The notes under the pieces were generated by a model. It saw only the letters and a list, made by a program, of their open reading frames with translations. It ran no database searches and was not told the origin of the DNA. Below are positions 32,083 to 43,062 of a DNA stretch of 64,000 bases, piece by piece. Origin of the DNA: Leptodontidium sp. MPI-SDFR-AT-0119 (lineage: Eukaryota; Ascomycota; Leotiomycetes; Helotiales; Leptodontidiaceae); contig JAHLEZ010000007.1 of assembly GCA_020726505.1 (NCBI GenBank), positions 1-64,000 on the forward strand. The letters run 5' to 3'. Every line of letters starts with the position of its first letter. Position 1 is the stretch's first letter. Both the position numbers and the translations under genes were made by a program.

Positions 32083-33101
32083 CCCTTACTCTTCTTAAGT
32101 TACGTGACATTTTCTGAATTTATAGCTTCTGACACTAAGCTCTCATTATATCAGAACTTCCAAACATTAAGTTCAAGGAATCTACTCTATCTCTAAAGTT
32201 GTTTAATAAAGCTCGAAAATCGACTAAAGGAATTCGATAAAGAAGACTTGGATTAGTTAGATAATGATGTCCTTCTTTCGGCCAAATACTAAGAGACATT
32301 TTCAGCTAGAGCCAAGGAACATCCTAGAAAGCGGAACGAATAGAGATAATATTAAATATTAAAGTAAAGATGAAAGAATATCGTGAGCTACTTTCTAACT
32401 ATTAGAAATAGGATGTGTTAATTAATAAGGGACATTAATTTAGACGAAGCGCTTCTCCTTTAGGGCCAAGTCTTGAATTTACTTAAACCCAGCAATCGCG
32501 TCTTTCGAGTCTTTCGGAATTGGTTCGAGAGAGAACAGCCGTTTGTAAGCTATAGACATGATATCTTAGAGAATGTAAATGAATTCGTGGCTCTGAATCT
32601 ATCGACAGATTAAGATTTCATAATAAGATTTCTGCAGAATTTAGGTGGGAAGTATTTGCCTGTACGTTTATTATCCTTACTATTCCACCCTCTACCCTCT
32701 CCCTCAAGCATTCTCAAGAATAAGCAGTCCAGTACAGCAAGCTTACTTAAGGCACTACAGGGCTCGCGACACGAGTAATCTAGCGAAGTAAAATACTACT
32801 CCTCGACGCTTATCTCGCGTATTGTGACTATTATTACAGTCATCGCAGCAAGTATCGTCATCGATAGCGCGGTTGTAGTCTTATACGTAGTGACGGATTA
32901 AAAGACAAGGTTAGGACTAATAGCGCTATTTACGAGTGTGTTTGCCGCGACTTTGGTAGTTATAACGGATAAGAAGAGGACGGATGTTATTCTAGCGACG
33001 GCGGCGTGCGCGGCTGTGTTAGTGGTTTTCGTGGGTCAGAGCTTGGCTAGAGGAGGAACAGGAGGGGGTGGGAGCGGAGGGGGGAGTGCGAGTGCGGGGT
33101 G
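32083..33101 (+). pseudogene. DUF6594 protein (coiled coil plus two membrane spans), RIPed
   Basis: The plus strand reads SEFIASDTKLSLYQNFQTLS, SRNLLYLQ-like text, then LIKLENRLKEFDKEDLDQLD-like coiled coil with stops at Gln positions (32,120-32,390). The next block is LDEALLL, VLNLLKPSNRVFRVFRNWFE (32,430-32,530). At the end come IVTIITVIAASIVIDSAVVV, LGLIALFTSVFAATLVVI, TDKKRTDVILATAACAAVLV and a Gly/Ser tail with stop at 33,099-33,101. This order (N-terminal helical part, RxFxxWF motif, two or three C-terminal hydrophobic spans, ATAAYAAVLVVFV) is that of fungal DUF6594 proteins, which are common, variable in number and of unknown function. Frame changes between blocks suggest introns or indels near 32,390 and 32,600-32,780. 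Confidence 0.8.
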
Positions 33102-33935
33102 ATAGGAGTAGAGGTTTGGGGGTTGATGTGTGTGGTTTAGGATAAGACGTTAGAAGGCGTACTAGATATGTGTATTTTGTATAGTAAGGTGTATAAGTAC
33201 GAGTGATGATTGAAAGTCCGAAATCAAAGGGAAAATTAAGCGACTTGTAAATTATAGTTCATATAAGATCTTAATATCTTAGAAAACATGTCTTTACTCC
33301 TCCTCTGCTATTATTTTATAGTCTAGTTTGTGCAGCTAGCAGTAAGTAGAGTAGCAGATACAATATACACCGCTCCGTTATATTATCATTCCTAGACTTG
33401 TCTTTAGAGAGCCTATCCCTTAAGACTACCTCGATCTTCTCGTCTAAGTTTAGTCCTTTTTTAACATCTTTTTGCCTGTTTAGTACTAATAGCTTATAAA
33501 ACTGTACATGTGTAGATATAGATATTTAAAGTAAAGACAAGAAAAGAAGGTCTTCCTAGAGAAATAGGAGAGGGATAGGGGAGAAGAGAAGGGGGAGGAG
33601 ATATATAAGGAGATGTATAAGGAGTTAAGTGAGAAGGTGTGTGAGAAGATAGACAGGGCATCTAATAAGTCAGCTAGCTTATAAGCCAGCCAATAAGCTG
33701 GGCTTTTGACGTAAGCCAGTCAGCTGTAAAATCTTTGTAAGCCAATCAGCTTGCTTAAAAGTTAGCTTATAAGCGCTTATAAGCTAGTACCTTTAATTTT
33801 GACTATAATAGGGTCAATAATAGGCTTAAATAAGTCTGTATTTTAGTGCTCCCGGGAGCCCAAATTAAGGCGGTGAAGCACGGCAGAATCCTATAATTTT
33901 CCCATAATTAACTTATGGCTATTTCTATAACTAAT
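33102..33935. repeat. A+T-rich spacer with GCTTATAAGC palindrome cluster
   Basis: Mostly degenerate sequence. Between 33,665 and 33,790 the word (T)AAGCCA(G/A)(C/T)CA and the palindrome GCTTATAAGC recur in both orientations (AGCTTATAAGCCAGCCAATAAGC, GTAAGCCAGTCAGC, GTAAGCCAATCAGC, AGCTTATAAGCGCTTATAAGC). This looks like the end of a small fold-back or MITE-like element, or a binding-site cluster. 33,555-33,650 is strongly purine-rich (GGAGAGGGATAGGGGAGAAG). Confidence 0.5.
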
Positions 33936-34190
33936 TGTCGGTGCAGTACCGGTTCATGTACTACGCCGCATATGTGAATATATTCCAATGCGAGTATAGC
34001 GATAGAGTAATAAATATATAGTTCAAAATCTGTGTATATTCTAAGAGAGTGCGAGGAGAACTAGACTATATACTACGAAACCCCACCGAATCTCTACCGA
34101 AACTAGTCCGGCTAAGCTTTAACCCCTGACTTTGACCCGCACCCCCTTTCTAAACCGAAGTATAACTATATAAGGACCTATGGACTAACA
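33936..34190. repeat. Copia LTR, left (3' LTR in coding sense)
   Basis: Starts TGTCGGTGCAGTACCGG and ends ACCTATGGACTAACA. RIP changes relative to copy 1 (for example CCAACA to CTAACA). Confidence 0.92.
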
Positions 34191-34651
34191 CAGGCAAAAC
34201 TTCTTTTAGAAAAACCATTTCTAATACACGTAGAAGTAAATAACTAGTAATATATAAGAAATAATAAATAAAATAACAGAGTATTTAACAGCGTCTAATC
34301 CCGATCCGACAGGGTCCTAAAAGTGTCCCGAAAGGGGTCCGAATATGGCGAGACGTAATAGCGAGGTTAAGTGAGAACCAGCAATAATAGGAACCCTTAG
34401 TATTATATAACGTAATAGATATATATATATGTCGCCTCCTCCTAAAGGTTTGGAATTTCCTTAGCAAACACAAATATAACTACTATACGTATATTACTTT
34501 CTGATCTCCCTAAATTCGCTTAATATAGCTCAAAAACTGACATTTCTGAGAAGACTATATTAAATTAAATAGACAAGCCAAAAGTAAATATACTCTTTAG
34601 AGATAGTTCAATAAGGAAACGGTGTACTAACTAAAAACAGTACTTGCACCT
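34191..34651. other. Copia 3' region without gene
   Basis: RIPed spacer between the left LTR and the antisense cargo gene. A 62-codon minus-strand frame (34,285-34,473) has no supporting features. Confidence 0.45.
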
Positions 34652-35343
34652 ATACTTACAGGAGCGCTCGACCTTACATACCGCAAATGCTGTATTCGGT
34701 GCGTTCGTCTCCTCGCAAAGAACTTATCCCACGAATGCGCCTTTAATAATCCTAAGAGCAAGAAATGCACATATTACGTAGAGAAGAAGTCCTAGTGTAA
34801 CTCAGTAAGTATTCTTATTTCTTTTCCTTATTCTAAATTATATCTAAATCCTTGCCGAAAGTACTTTAAATATACAGTTACTAACATATAATAAATTCTA
34901 TGATTTGTCGCCGAAGAGTACCTTCGTCTAATTGCCGCCCTTAAGGCGAAAGATAAAGAAGCTATTGTTATTGCCGCTAAATTAATTAATTCGATATTAT
35001 TAGTCGCCGCTACTAACGCACTAAAGACTACTAGGGAGTTATTACTGGCGTTATTAAAGGAAACGCGCGCTATATACTAGGAAATCGCTGGCTTAGTTAG
35101 CTCGCAAGTAGTAAGTTAACCCCCTTTTTCCTTTTTGATATTAAGGCTCTTAAGTATTAACACTTTATATAATAAAAGACGGTACTAGTTTTAAACCGGC
35201 TATTTACCGTCGTCTCCTCTACTGTTACTAAGCGTAGTAAGGAGGACGGCGGTGAGGACGATCCTCTTACTAAGCGCCCCCGCCGAAGTCGCCGCTATAG
35301 CGCGGAAGAAGACGAGGAACCTCTTTTAAATATTTATAAGTAG
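34652..35343 (+). pseudogene. Cys-rich, apparently spliced cargo gene antisense to copia pol
   Basis: The plus-strand frame starts at ATA (ATG before RIP) 34,652: LTGALDLTYRKCCIRCVRLL, AKNLSHECAFNNPKSKKCTY, then YVEKKS. That gives a C-x2-C-x10-C-x8-C-like cluster (one later Cys changed to Tyr). A donor GTAAGT follows at 34,805 and a TACTAAC-type branch site at about 34,879. The second block (34,916-35,110) reads EYLRLIAALKAKDKEAIVIA and a long amphipathic helix ending EIAGLVS, with a second GTAAGT at 35,110. The third block (about 35,185-35,343) reads VVSSTVTKRSKEDGGEDDPL, TKRPRRSRRY and an acidic end, then TAG. KRPRRSRR looks like a nuclear signal. Function is unknown; a DNA- or RNA-binding accessory protein is a guess. 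Exon edges are approximate because RIP blurs acceptors. Confidence 0.65.
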
Positions 35344-35689
35344 GGGATTCGGCCCTATTTCGGATTAACTTCATAGTAAGTTCTTCGTGGCGGTACTTTT
35401 TTTATACTACTATACGGGAGTAGCCCCCTATAATAAAACCGGTAGTTTATCCCTATTAGAGTGTCGTCGTAAGGCCGCCCGTTAGTACTTTAAATTAGAG
35501 GGTATTTAAAACCAAATCAAATGTGTTTCTGACTTCGTAAATTAATTAAATATAAAAATAATTACAAGTGATAAATTAATAAATAAAAGTTATAAGAAAA
35601 TATATAAAAAATCAACGAGTGTAAGAAACTCTTCTATTACTAGTCTGAATTAACTCTAATTAACCGTTAAACTTAACCCTTCATCTTAA

Positions 35690-36280
35690 TAGTGAAGATA
35701 TTAGTATTAATAAAATCCCAAAGAGCCTTATTCGGAGTACTCTTTATTATAGCGTCGGCAGGATTATTAGTGCTATTAATCTATTAAACCTCCGTTAGCT
35801 CTTTACGCTCGTATAATTGACGAATGGCTATAATATCGATTATTAGGCGCTTCTCTTTCGTCGTACTGAGCTTGATAATATACTTATAAAGGGATAAAGA
35901 ATCCGTGTAAATAATAGTAAGAAGACGCGGGATGCCAAGCTTGTTAGTTACTATATTAATAGTCGTACTAAGGGAGATTAATATATCGATGCCAGCTACT
36001 ATAACATATAACTCTAATGCGAGTATTACACGGGTTACTCTCTTACATTTCGTCGAGCTAATATATACGATATTACTAGTTAAGGTAAACTGCGTATTCT
36101 CTACCGTTTCGGCACTAATTATTAATACGAAACTTATTTGTGAACTTAGGTTTTTATTATTAATAAAAGAACCGTCTATAAAAACGTAGATCTTCGCGGA
36201 CCGTAAGTCAATTAATACGTATCAGAGTCCTCTTTTTAGGTTGTTTATTTATTATTTAAGGCGTAAGTTTAAGGCCTTAA
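35690..36280 (-). pseudogene. Copia RNase H domain
   Basis: Minus strand: VFIDGSFINNKNLSSQISFV, TLTSNIVYISSTKCKRVTRV, LALELYVIVAGIDI, LTIIYTDSLSLYKYIIKLST, and INSTNNPADAIIKSTPNKAL. The first Asp, the Glu of ALEL and the Asp of TDS match the RNase H catalytic residues. It ends near 35,690. Confidence 0.88.
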
Positions 36281-36599
36281 CGTCGTCTTCCGTCGGATCT
36301 TAGTGTTACGCTACGATAAAGAGGTTAAATATTACTTCCGGCTGACATATAGTAGCAAGGTAAGCCGCACGAGCTCGTTACTTTTTATAAGCCTTCTTAT
36401 AGTCTTCTTTTCCTACGTCGACTAGCTCTAGCCTTACTCCCTAACCCTTCTATGACATATAAAGGTTGTCCCCGTTTATAGAAATAGTGTACTTATTAAA
36501 CGTAATAGTTTCGATAAGGAGTAGTACCCGTATTAGCTTCGTTAAAAAACCGGCCTTAATAATCTTATTTTACTCTCTTGTTAAGAAGTCCTTATCTCC

Positions 36600-37800
36600 C
36601 AGAATTAACGTGTCGTCTGTTTATATTCTTACGACTCTAAAGTTATAGCTTTCCTTAGTACTAATTAGTAAGTATAAGTCGTATGTTAAAGTCTCTATTT
36701 ATAAGTTCTCCACATAATATTTGTAGTATATATTGAACCAATAGTTTCCGGACTTAAGTATACTATATAATAGTAATACTATTATAAATATTATACTAAG
36801 AGGGAAATCTCCCGCGATCTCTTTTAGTGACTATATAAAAATATCCTAGAGAAGCCTTGTCTTTACTTAGACGTAAGCTTAAGTAATGTCCCTAATAGCT
36901 AGATAAGATTCGGACTAGTTTTAAAGGCGATTCAGGTACTTAACGGCAGCGGCTAAGAAAATAAGTAACCGCTAGTTAGACCGTTAGATTATTAGAGACT
37001 AAGTCAAAATCTCTCTTTTACTTTTGTTATTAAAGTATTAAATTACTAGTCTTAACTTCTTATATAGAATTAACGTCTCTTTGCCTTTAACCTCGTTTAC
37101 TATTTTTGACTTAAAGATACGGTGGCCTTTTACCCTAGGGTCGTCCTTATAAATAGACATAAAAATACCCCTTTTAATAAGTGCTTTATATTTCGTCCTT
37201 CGGGATTGCTAGAATAGTGGCCTAAACACTGTAATCTTCCTTTTAGCACGAAGTTTGATAGATAGCTTCTAGTTCCTCGTCTCTTTCTTAGTTAGAAATA
37301 CTTTAATATCGTAATTATTATTTATAATTAGTAAATCTAAGAGGTGTTTCGTAAATAGAATTTAGACAGCGATTTAGGGTGGATTTAGTGTTATTTTAGT
37401 AGCGTTTTTAACTAGGGATCCTAGATATTACTCATAAATATCCTTTAGTAAGTTTTCTTTTTGTCATTTAATACTAAAGGTATTTGTCTTAAAGGGACGA
37501 ACTATAGTTAATTAGAACGTACGTATTTTCTTATTTCTTATATTAATCTTATATAATTCTCCCTTAATACCTAAGAAATCGTAAGGTCCTATTTATCTTT
37601 TACCCTCCCGATATACTAAAACTTAATTATTAAGGTAGAGACCGTAAATATAAGTAGTTTTAAGGCCGTTTCGTATAGCTAACGTATTATTAACTTTGCA
37701 CGTAATATAAATTTTCTGTACTTCCTTTATAGCTTTCTTAATCGTTACTGCACGTTACTCGACTAACGGATTTAGGGGGTCTAACTCCGTCATTTTAAGG
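36600..37800 (-). pseudogene. Copia reverse transcriptase
   Basis: Minus strand: EVKGKETLILYKKLRLVI, LRLV-type start, then LAIRDITxAYVxVKTRLL and IxSLKEIAGDFPLSIIFI, SGNYWFNIYY (37,110-36,720), followed by RIxTDDTLILGDKDFL (about 36,640-36,590), the catalytic DD box. DITQAY- and TDD-equivalents keep their acidic residues. Stops at Gln/Trp positions. Confidence 0.85.
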
Positions 37801-38300
37801 TATACGCCGAAAATAAGTAGTGTAGGGATGAGTCCGTTAGGTCTAGCTATATTATTTACTACTTTTACTGCCATTTATAGTCGGTCTTCGTCGCTTAACT
37901 TAGGGTACTCTTTAGAAATAATTTCGTAGGTATAACGTAGTAGGCGGTAATATCGCTTAACTTTACTAATTAAATAGTGTGCCTCAACAAGTATTAACTT
38001 AAGGGTGCTACTTATAGATTTGAGTGTACTCCGAAACTCCTCAGAATTGAAATTAGTACTATAGTCGTACACGACGAAATCTGGAGGTCTTAAGTAAGTG
38101 TTAATCTATACTGACTTAAATACGTTAAAAGTGGCCTGAGCCGTAGCGGAATTAGGGGCCTTTCAGATTAATTTCGCCGCACTAAAACTAGTTGCCTCAT
38201 CTACTATATGAAGGGCATATCGTTCTCTAAACATTGCGATATTAACGTAGACTATATAATTAAAATCGACGTCGTCTTACAACTTAAAGCGGAACCTATA
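37801..38300 (-). pseudogene. Copia integrase core, partial
   Basis: The stop-free stretch 38,072-37,875 reads YDYSTNFNSEEFRSTLKSIS and VEAHYLISKVKRYYRLLRYT, YEIISKEYPKLSDEDRL. It corresponds to the D(x)...E half of the integrase core. It is homologous to the un-RIPed fragment at 28,255-28,994 but from a clearly different copia family. Confidence 0.85.
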
Positions 38301-41207
38301 TAAAGCATCTATATATTTCTGGCAATACTTATACATCTCTTTAACCCTCAACATGACTTCTAAGTCATACTCATAGTTAGCTTGATTTAGTAAGTACTGA
38401 AGACGTCTTACTAAAGGGTATTTAAAACGCCTATAAAGCCGACGTATTTCTTATTCGGTCAGGTGGCATATATTTATCGTTCTAGTAGAAGTGTCTAATA
38501 ATTAACGATGTTCGTCCAAAAGTAGCTATAGATGCTTATACTTCTGTACAATTAAGTACTTCTTGTCGCCCTAAATCAAAACGTTACGCAAGTTATTATA
38601 CTACGCATTTAGTATATTTAGCTATTATAAATAAACTAGAAATGGGATATCTACGTCCACGATTTAGAAGTCTATTTCTCTAGCCGGAGTATTAACTATA
38701 GTAACCCCTAAAGACAGTCGCGAACCGGCACCGAATGTGATCCGGCTCTAGCCCGCCTAGCTAGTGTCAAACTTGATATCTTGAATTCGCTGTAATGCCC
38801 GTAATTAGTTAATCCCTCCCGTGTTTTTGTTAAATGCCCCTGTATTAATTAATAGACCTTAAAAGAATTTGTTTGTTTATTACGTTGTGTAGGCCTTACT
38901 TAAAGTAAGTCTCTTGATTTTGCTTTCTAAGATGTAAGTAGCCTTCCTCTCCTTAAGTTGCCTTATAACTTCTCGTGTATTATACTGTGCCTTACTTACT
39001 GTAAATATAGTCGTGAAGTTTGCGGTGTCATCGCTATTATCGTCGTCGGAACTCTCTAAAGAGTCGTTAATATTTATTAAAGTGTCTAAATCCGCATCCT
39101 AGTGGTTTCCCGAATAGTGTCCGGATATAATCTAGTTTTAGTCAGAATTAGGGTCGATTCCCTTAATATAAGCTAGGTAGCTCCTAAAGGTCTTGTTTAT
39201 GGCTTTTACTCCTTCGGCCTTACGCGCCGCGAAGTATCGTGCCTTAGACGCTGCTTACTCTTTATTAGAGTGGCGACTACTATAGCAATCTATCTTCTTG
39301 TAGATAATATAGCCTGTGTAGCCTAGTATAGGCTGGAATTTGTCTTCGCGTTTGTTTCCACTTAAAAATTTTATCTTGCGGTTAAAGTAATAAGCCGTCT
39401 TATTTACGACATAAAATCAGTGGCGATTCGTATGTAATCTGGAGTACTTGCTTACCCTCGATCCCGAGTCATGAGTTACTTTAACGCCGACGGCGGAGCG
39501 AAGACTATTTATTAACGTAGGGAAGGTAAGGAGTGCCTAAAACAAGGCCATCTTAAAGAGGGGGTTCCCTAATACTCCCTACACGAGTTTATTATAAAGC
39601 GTCTTGTCGTTCCGTATATTATCGTCTTTTAAGCCAAGTTAAATACTTTATAATTCCTTAGCAAAGTTCTTTAATTAGGTTAGTACTAGTTTTCCCGTCT
39701 AGTAAGGCTCCTCCTAAAATAACAAGAAAGTTAGACTAAACTACTAGCTAAAGAACTTATTAGCTCTCTTCTTTGTCTCAAAGTATTCGCGAGTCGTCTT
39801 AATAAGCTCATCAAATAAGTACCCCTTATTCTGGAGGTACTAGTAGTAATACGAACTAGCTCCGTCTTATAGTATCGACGGAAAGGCTCAGTTCTAAACT
39901 TTAGTCTTAACTAATACTCTCTAATACAAGTCGGCGAAGATGTGAAGTTTTTTATTTAAGTAGTCTTTATCTCCGCTATATTAGAGCTCCTTAGTATACA
40001 TCTTAGTAAGGTTTACTAACGATTTTGCCTAGTCTAAGGTCAATAGATCTATGACATATTATAATAGCCGAATCGACTCTGTATATAGTCTAGTAGTCCT
40101 AAGAACCTCAAATAATAATAATAACCTGTCCTGTGAGTATATTACTAGCGTTAGTATAAGATTCGGCAACACGTGGTTATTTAATCTTCACAGGTAGAGA
40201 TTACTTAGGGGATCTCTCTTAAGAGTAAATAAGAACTCCTTCTTTAGGACTATAAGTAGAGGGGTTATACTATATAGATCCTCGACCTTATTTCCTTTAG
40301 TAAAGGAAATCCTAAGTGATCTTAATAGCTGAATCGTCTTTATAAGCTTTACTCTTAACCCTTCTAAAGGAGTGTCTTCTTTTACGGAATAAATAACTAC
40401 CTCTAGTTAGTATTATAGAGACATTAGGGATTAATTTTGTTAAAGTATTATTAGAAATGGCAGTAGTAGTCGAGAGAGTGATTCCCGGATATAATTCAGT
40501 ACTAATTTGAGGTAATTCCGAATTTACATCTCTATTTAGTCCTTTAGTTACAAATTTTCCTTAGCTTACACTGCCTCTACTAAAGCTTTTACTGTCCTCG
40601 TCCCCCTTTGTCGTTATATAAATATACTAAAGGCTCGTAGGTCGTTCTTAAGGTATATACGTTCTGTAACTTTAATTAATTTGAACTCCTTTGTCGTCTA
40701 ACCCTTAAAATACTCCTAAAAGTCCTAGAAAAGGAATTCTCCCTTAATACAGCCGTTATAAAAGGACTCACGGAACTTCTACGAGTATGCCGTTACGTCT
40801 CCCGTGAAAATTAGACTAAGATCTAGTGTTGCCGTATTATTAAATGTTTCTAGAGTCAACTCTAGCTCCGCCGAAGTATCCGCCATTATATCGGATTCGA
40901 TTCGTAAGTGATACGATAAGTTCTTAGATAGGTTTCTTAAAAGTCTAAAGTTCTGGATTTAAAGATATTAAATTAATAGTCTTCGTAGAGTAACTGTCGT
41001 ATTATAATAGCTCTTCTTCGACGTACAATTGTCCTAATCGAGTCTTAAGAAAGAAATTGCCTTCCCTTCACGATTTAGAAAAGGTAAACTACCCTTTAAG
41101 GAAAATACAGTGAAGTACTCCTTAAGTTAAAGCCCAGAATCCGCTCTATAGCCTAAGACCTTTTCTATCTATAGTAAAGTTGACGATATAAGTTTACTAC
41201 TGATTAG
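38301..41207 (-). pseudogene. Copia Gag/protease part, heavily RIPed
   Basis: Position requires Gag, protease and the integrase zinc region here. Minus-strand text is readable in patches (for example LIPGITLSTTTAISNNTLTK at about 40,490-40,410) but no protease DTG or zinc knuckle was placed with confidence. Confidence 0.5.
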
Positions 41208-41462
41208 TGTCAGTATAGTACTAGTTCATATACTACGCCGTATGTATAAATATATTCTAATACGAGTATGGCGACAGAGTAATAAATATATAGTTTAAAA
41301 TCTGTGTATATTTTAAGAGAGTGCGAGGAGAGCTAGACTATATATTACGAAACCCTACCGAATCTCTACCGAAACCAGTCCGGCTAAGCTCTGACCCCTG
41401 ACTTTGACCCGCACCCCCTTTCCAGACCAAAGTATGACCATGTAAGGACCTGTGGACCAACA
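41208..41462. repeat. Copia LTR, right (5' LTR in coding sense)
   Basis: Starts TGTCAGTATAGTACTAG and ends ACCTGTGGACCAACA. It carries a different set of RIP changes from the left LTR, so LTR divergence here cannot date the insertion. Confidence 0.92.
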
Positions 41463-41467
41463 CTAAT

Positions 41468-41851
41468 TCTAGCTTTGACTTCTTAATATCTCTACTAAAT
41501 ATGTCTCGATTAACTTCTCTTATTAATATTGACGAGAATACGTTATAAACTTCATCTATACTATCTGCGAGTACTACTATACCTATGCGAAGTGCGTTTC
41601 AACGTATAATGGAATCTTCGGCCCATTCGGTGTAAATTAAGTCAAAAGACTCTTATTAGATGCCACTACCTTAATATAACGACAACTACGACCCTTATAA
41701 GCCTCAAAATACGACTCTTTCACTTAATTACTCTCTATGCAACTTTAGAGAGCCTTTATTTAATAATCAGCCGGTAGTTGTGGCTAATTTACCTCGAGGA
41801 AAGACCTTAGCTCTAGTACTCAAACGACTATAGACTTAATAGGTATAGTAA
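41468..41851. other. Spacer between the copia and gypsy elements
   Basis: About 380 bp of RIPed sequence, the host site of the copia insertion (continuous with 33,700-33,930 when the copia is removed). No gene seen. Confidence 0.45.
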
Positions 41852-42129
41852 TGTGGGAGGGACGAACCCCAATCCACATAACAAGAGGATAGTATGTAGC
41901 GAGCCACCGGAGGAGATTTTAGGCTCTATAAATAACAAATTAATTAAATCTAAAGATATTATATATTTAAAGAGTACGAATTAGTAAAGAAGGGGAGGGA
42001 AAAGGTTTTAATAAATAAAATATATTTAGTGTTACGTTCTTAACGTTCTATAGTCAAGTGTTAGCTCCTTATATATGCGAAGGACTAGCCTAGTCATATA
42101 ATAAAAGAAATTAGCGGCTGTCCCCGCTA
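41852..42129. repeat. Gypsy LTR A (3' LTR of element 1)
   Basis: 278 bp, TGTGGGAGGGACGAACCCC ... GGCTGTCCCCGCTA; the final CTA is CCA after RIP (TG...CA ends). Confidence 0.9.
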
Positions 42130-42132
42130 TAT

Positions 42133-42155
42133 ACGTCCCCCCCTTTAAAGACTCT
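42133..42155 (-). other. Gypsy polypurine tract
   Basis: On the minus strand CTTTAAAGGGGGGGACG lies right before the LTR start, as a plus-strand priming site should. The same tract occurs beside LTR B at about 51,436-51,458. It fixes the coding direction as minus. Confidence 0.8.
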
Positions 42156-42159
42156 ACTC

Positions 42160-43050
42160 GTCCTCGAGTAATATATACTAAAAAGAAGTAAATAACCAAT
42201 TAAAGCGTCTCAAATCATTAGTAGGATGTTATATAGCTAATATATATAAAGTCCCGTGATAATTGACCTGTTACCTTTAGAGTAAATAATCGTCTCGCTT
42301 AACACCTTCTTGCCCCCTTACATAAGGCTAGCTCTCCCCTACTAACCTTCTAACTTTAACTCTCTAAATATAATAATCTCTCTTTAATACTATTCTCTTT
42401 ATAAAGCACCTTAATACGTCTTAATCTCTTTTTTCCTTCTTTTTATTAATTAAACAATACCTCCTATACCTTCTCTCGTTATAACACTTCTAAAGAAAGT
42501 AAACTTCCCTGCTAAGCTTATGTCAAAATCGACTTCACTATTACTTTTCTTACACTATTAAGGCAAGATCTTCTTTCACTTAACGATAACTTTAGCTACT
42601 ATAACTCTAGGTATCTTCAAAGGTCCCTCTGCCGCTAATTCTTCACTATTTAGTACCTTTAGGGCAATAACCTTAGCCTTCACTATTAACTTTAGCGCGC
42701 CATTAAAGCTTAACACTTTTAACTTCGTTATTGCCTAGTCGTAGAGGTAACGTAACAGAGAGCTTTCCTTACTTGCTTACTTCCTTCTTGCTAGATAATA
42801 ACTTCTTCTGTAATACCTGCGTTGACTTATATATAGTCTCTCCTCAGCTTTCCGTACCTCGATCTCTAAACAGTAACTTTAGTATAAAGTCAAGTCGCCT
42901 TAACGCGGTAAGTTAACCTTCTATAACACTATCTGAGCTCTATTAACTCCTCGTAGACCTTCAAGAAGAGTCTTTCGTTGTCAGCCACCTTGGAGGTACT
43001 ATTAAAATCGGTTCGCATCTCAGCCTAAGCGCTCTCAGCTTTAACACCAA
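42160..43050 (-). other. Gypsy 3' untranslated/leader region, element 1
   Basis: RIPed sequence between LTR A and the piggyBac-like insertion. It is collinear with 51,460-52,370 in element 2. Plus-strand frames of about 60 codons appear in both copies (42,731 and 51,831) but only because they are homologous DNA, not because they code. Confidence 0.55.
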
Positions 43051-43062
43051 AGGTTAACACTA

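Larger units (their letters stand above)
33931..41467 (-). mobile_element. Full-length Ty1/copia retrotransposon, TSD CTAAT
   Basis: Two LTRs of 255 bp (33,936-34,190 and 41,208-41,462) bound the element, with 5-bp target duplications CTAAT at 33,931-33,935 and 41,463-41,467. Total length is 7,527 bp. Pol lies on the minus strand in copia order: integrase, reverse transcriptase, RNase H. All coding parts are RIPed. A separate gene on the plus strand sits between RNase H and the left LTR. Confidence 0.93.

Noticed and set aside
15606..41462. LTR copy 1 (15,606) paired with another copy as one huge element
   Set aside because: Its flanks do not match, while the copies at 33,936 and 41,208 share the CTAAT duplication and enclose a complete copia pol.
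41852..42129. Promoter or structural RNA explaining three similar 279-bp copies
   Set aside because: TG...CA ends, adjoining polypurine tract and primer-site-like sequence and flanking Pol domains make them LTRs.
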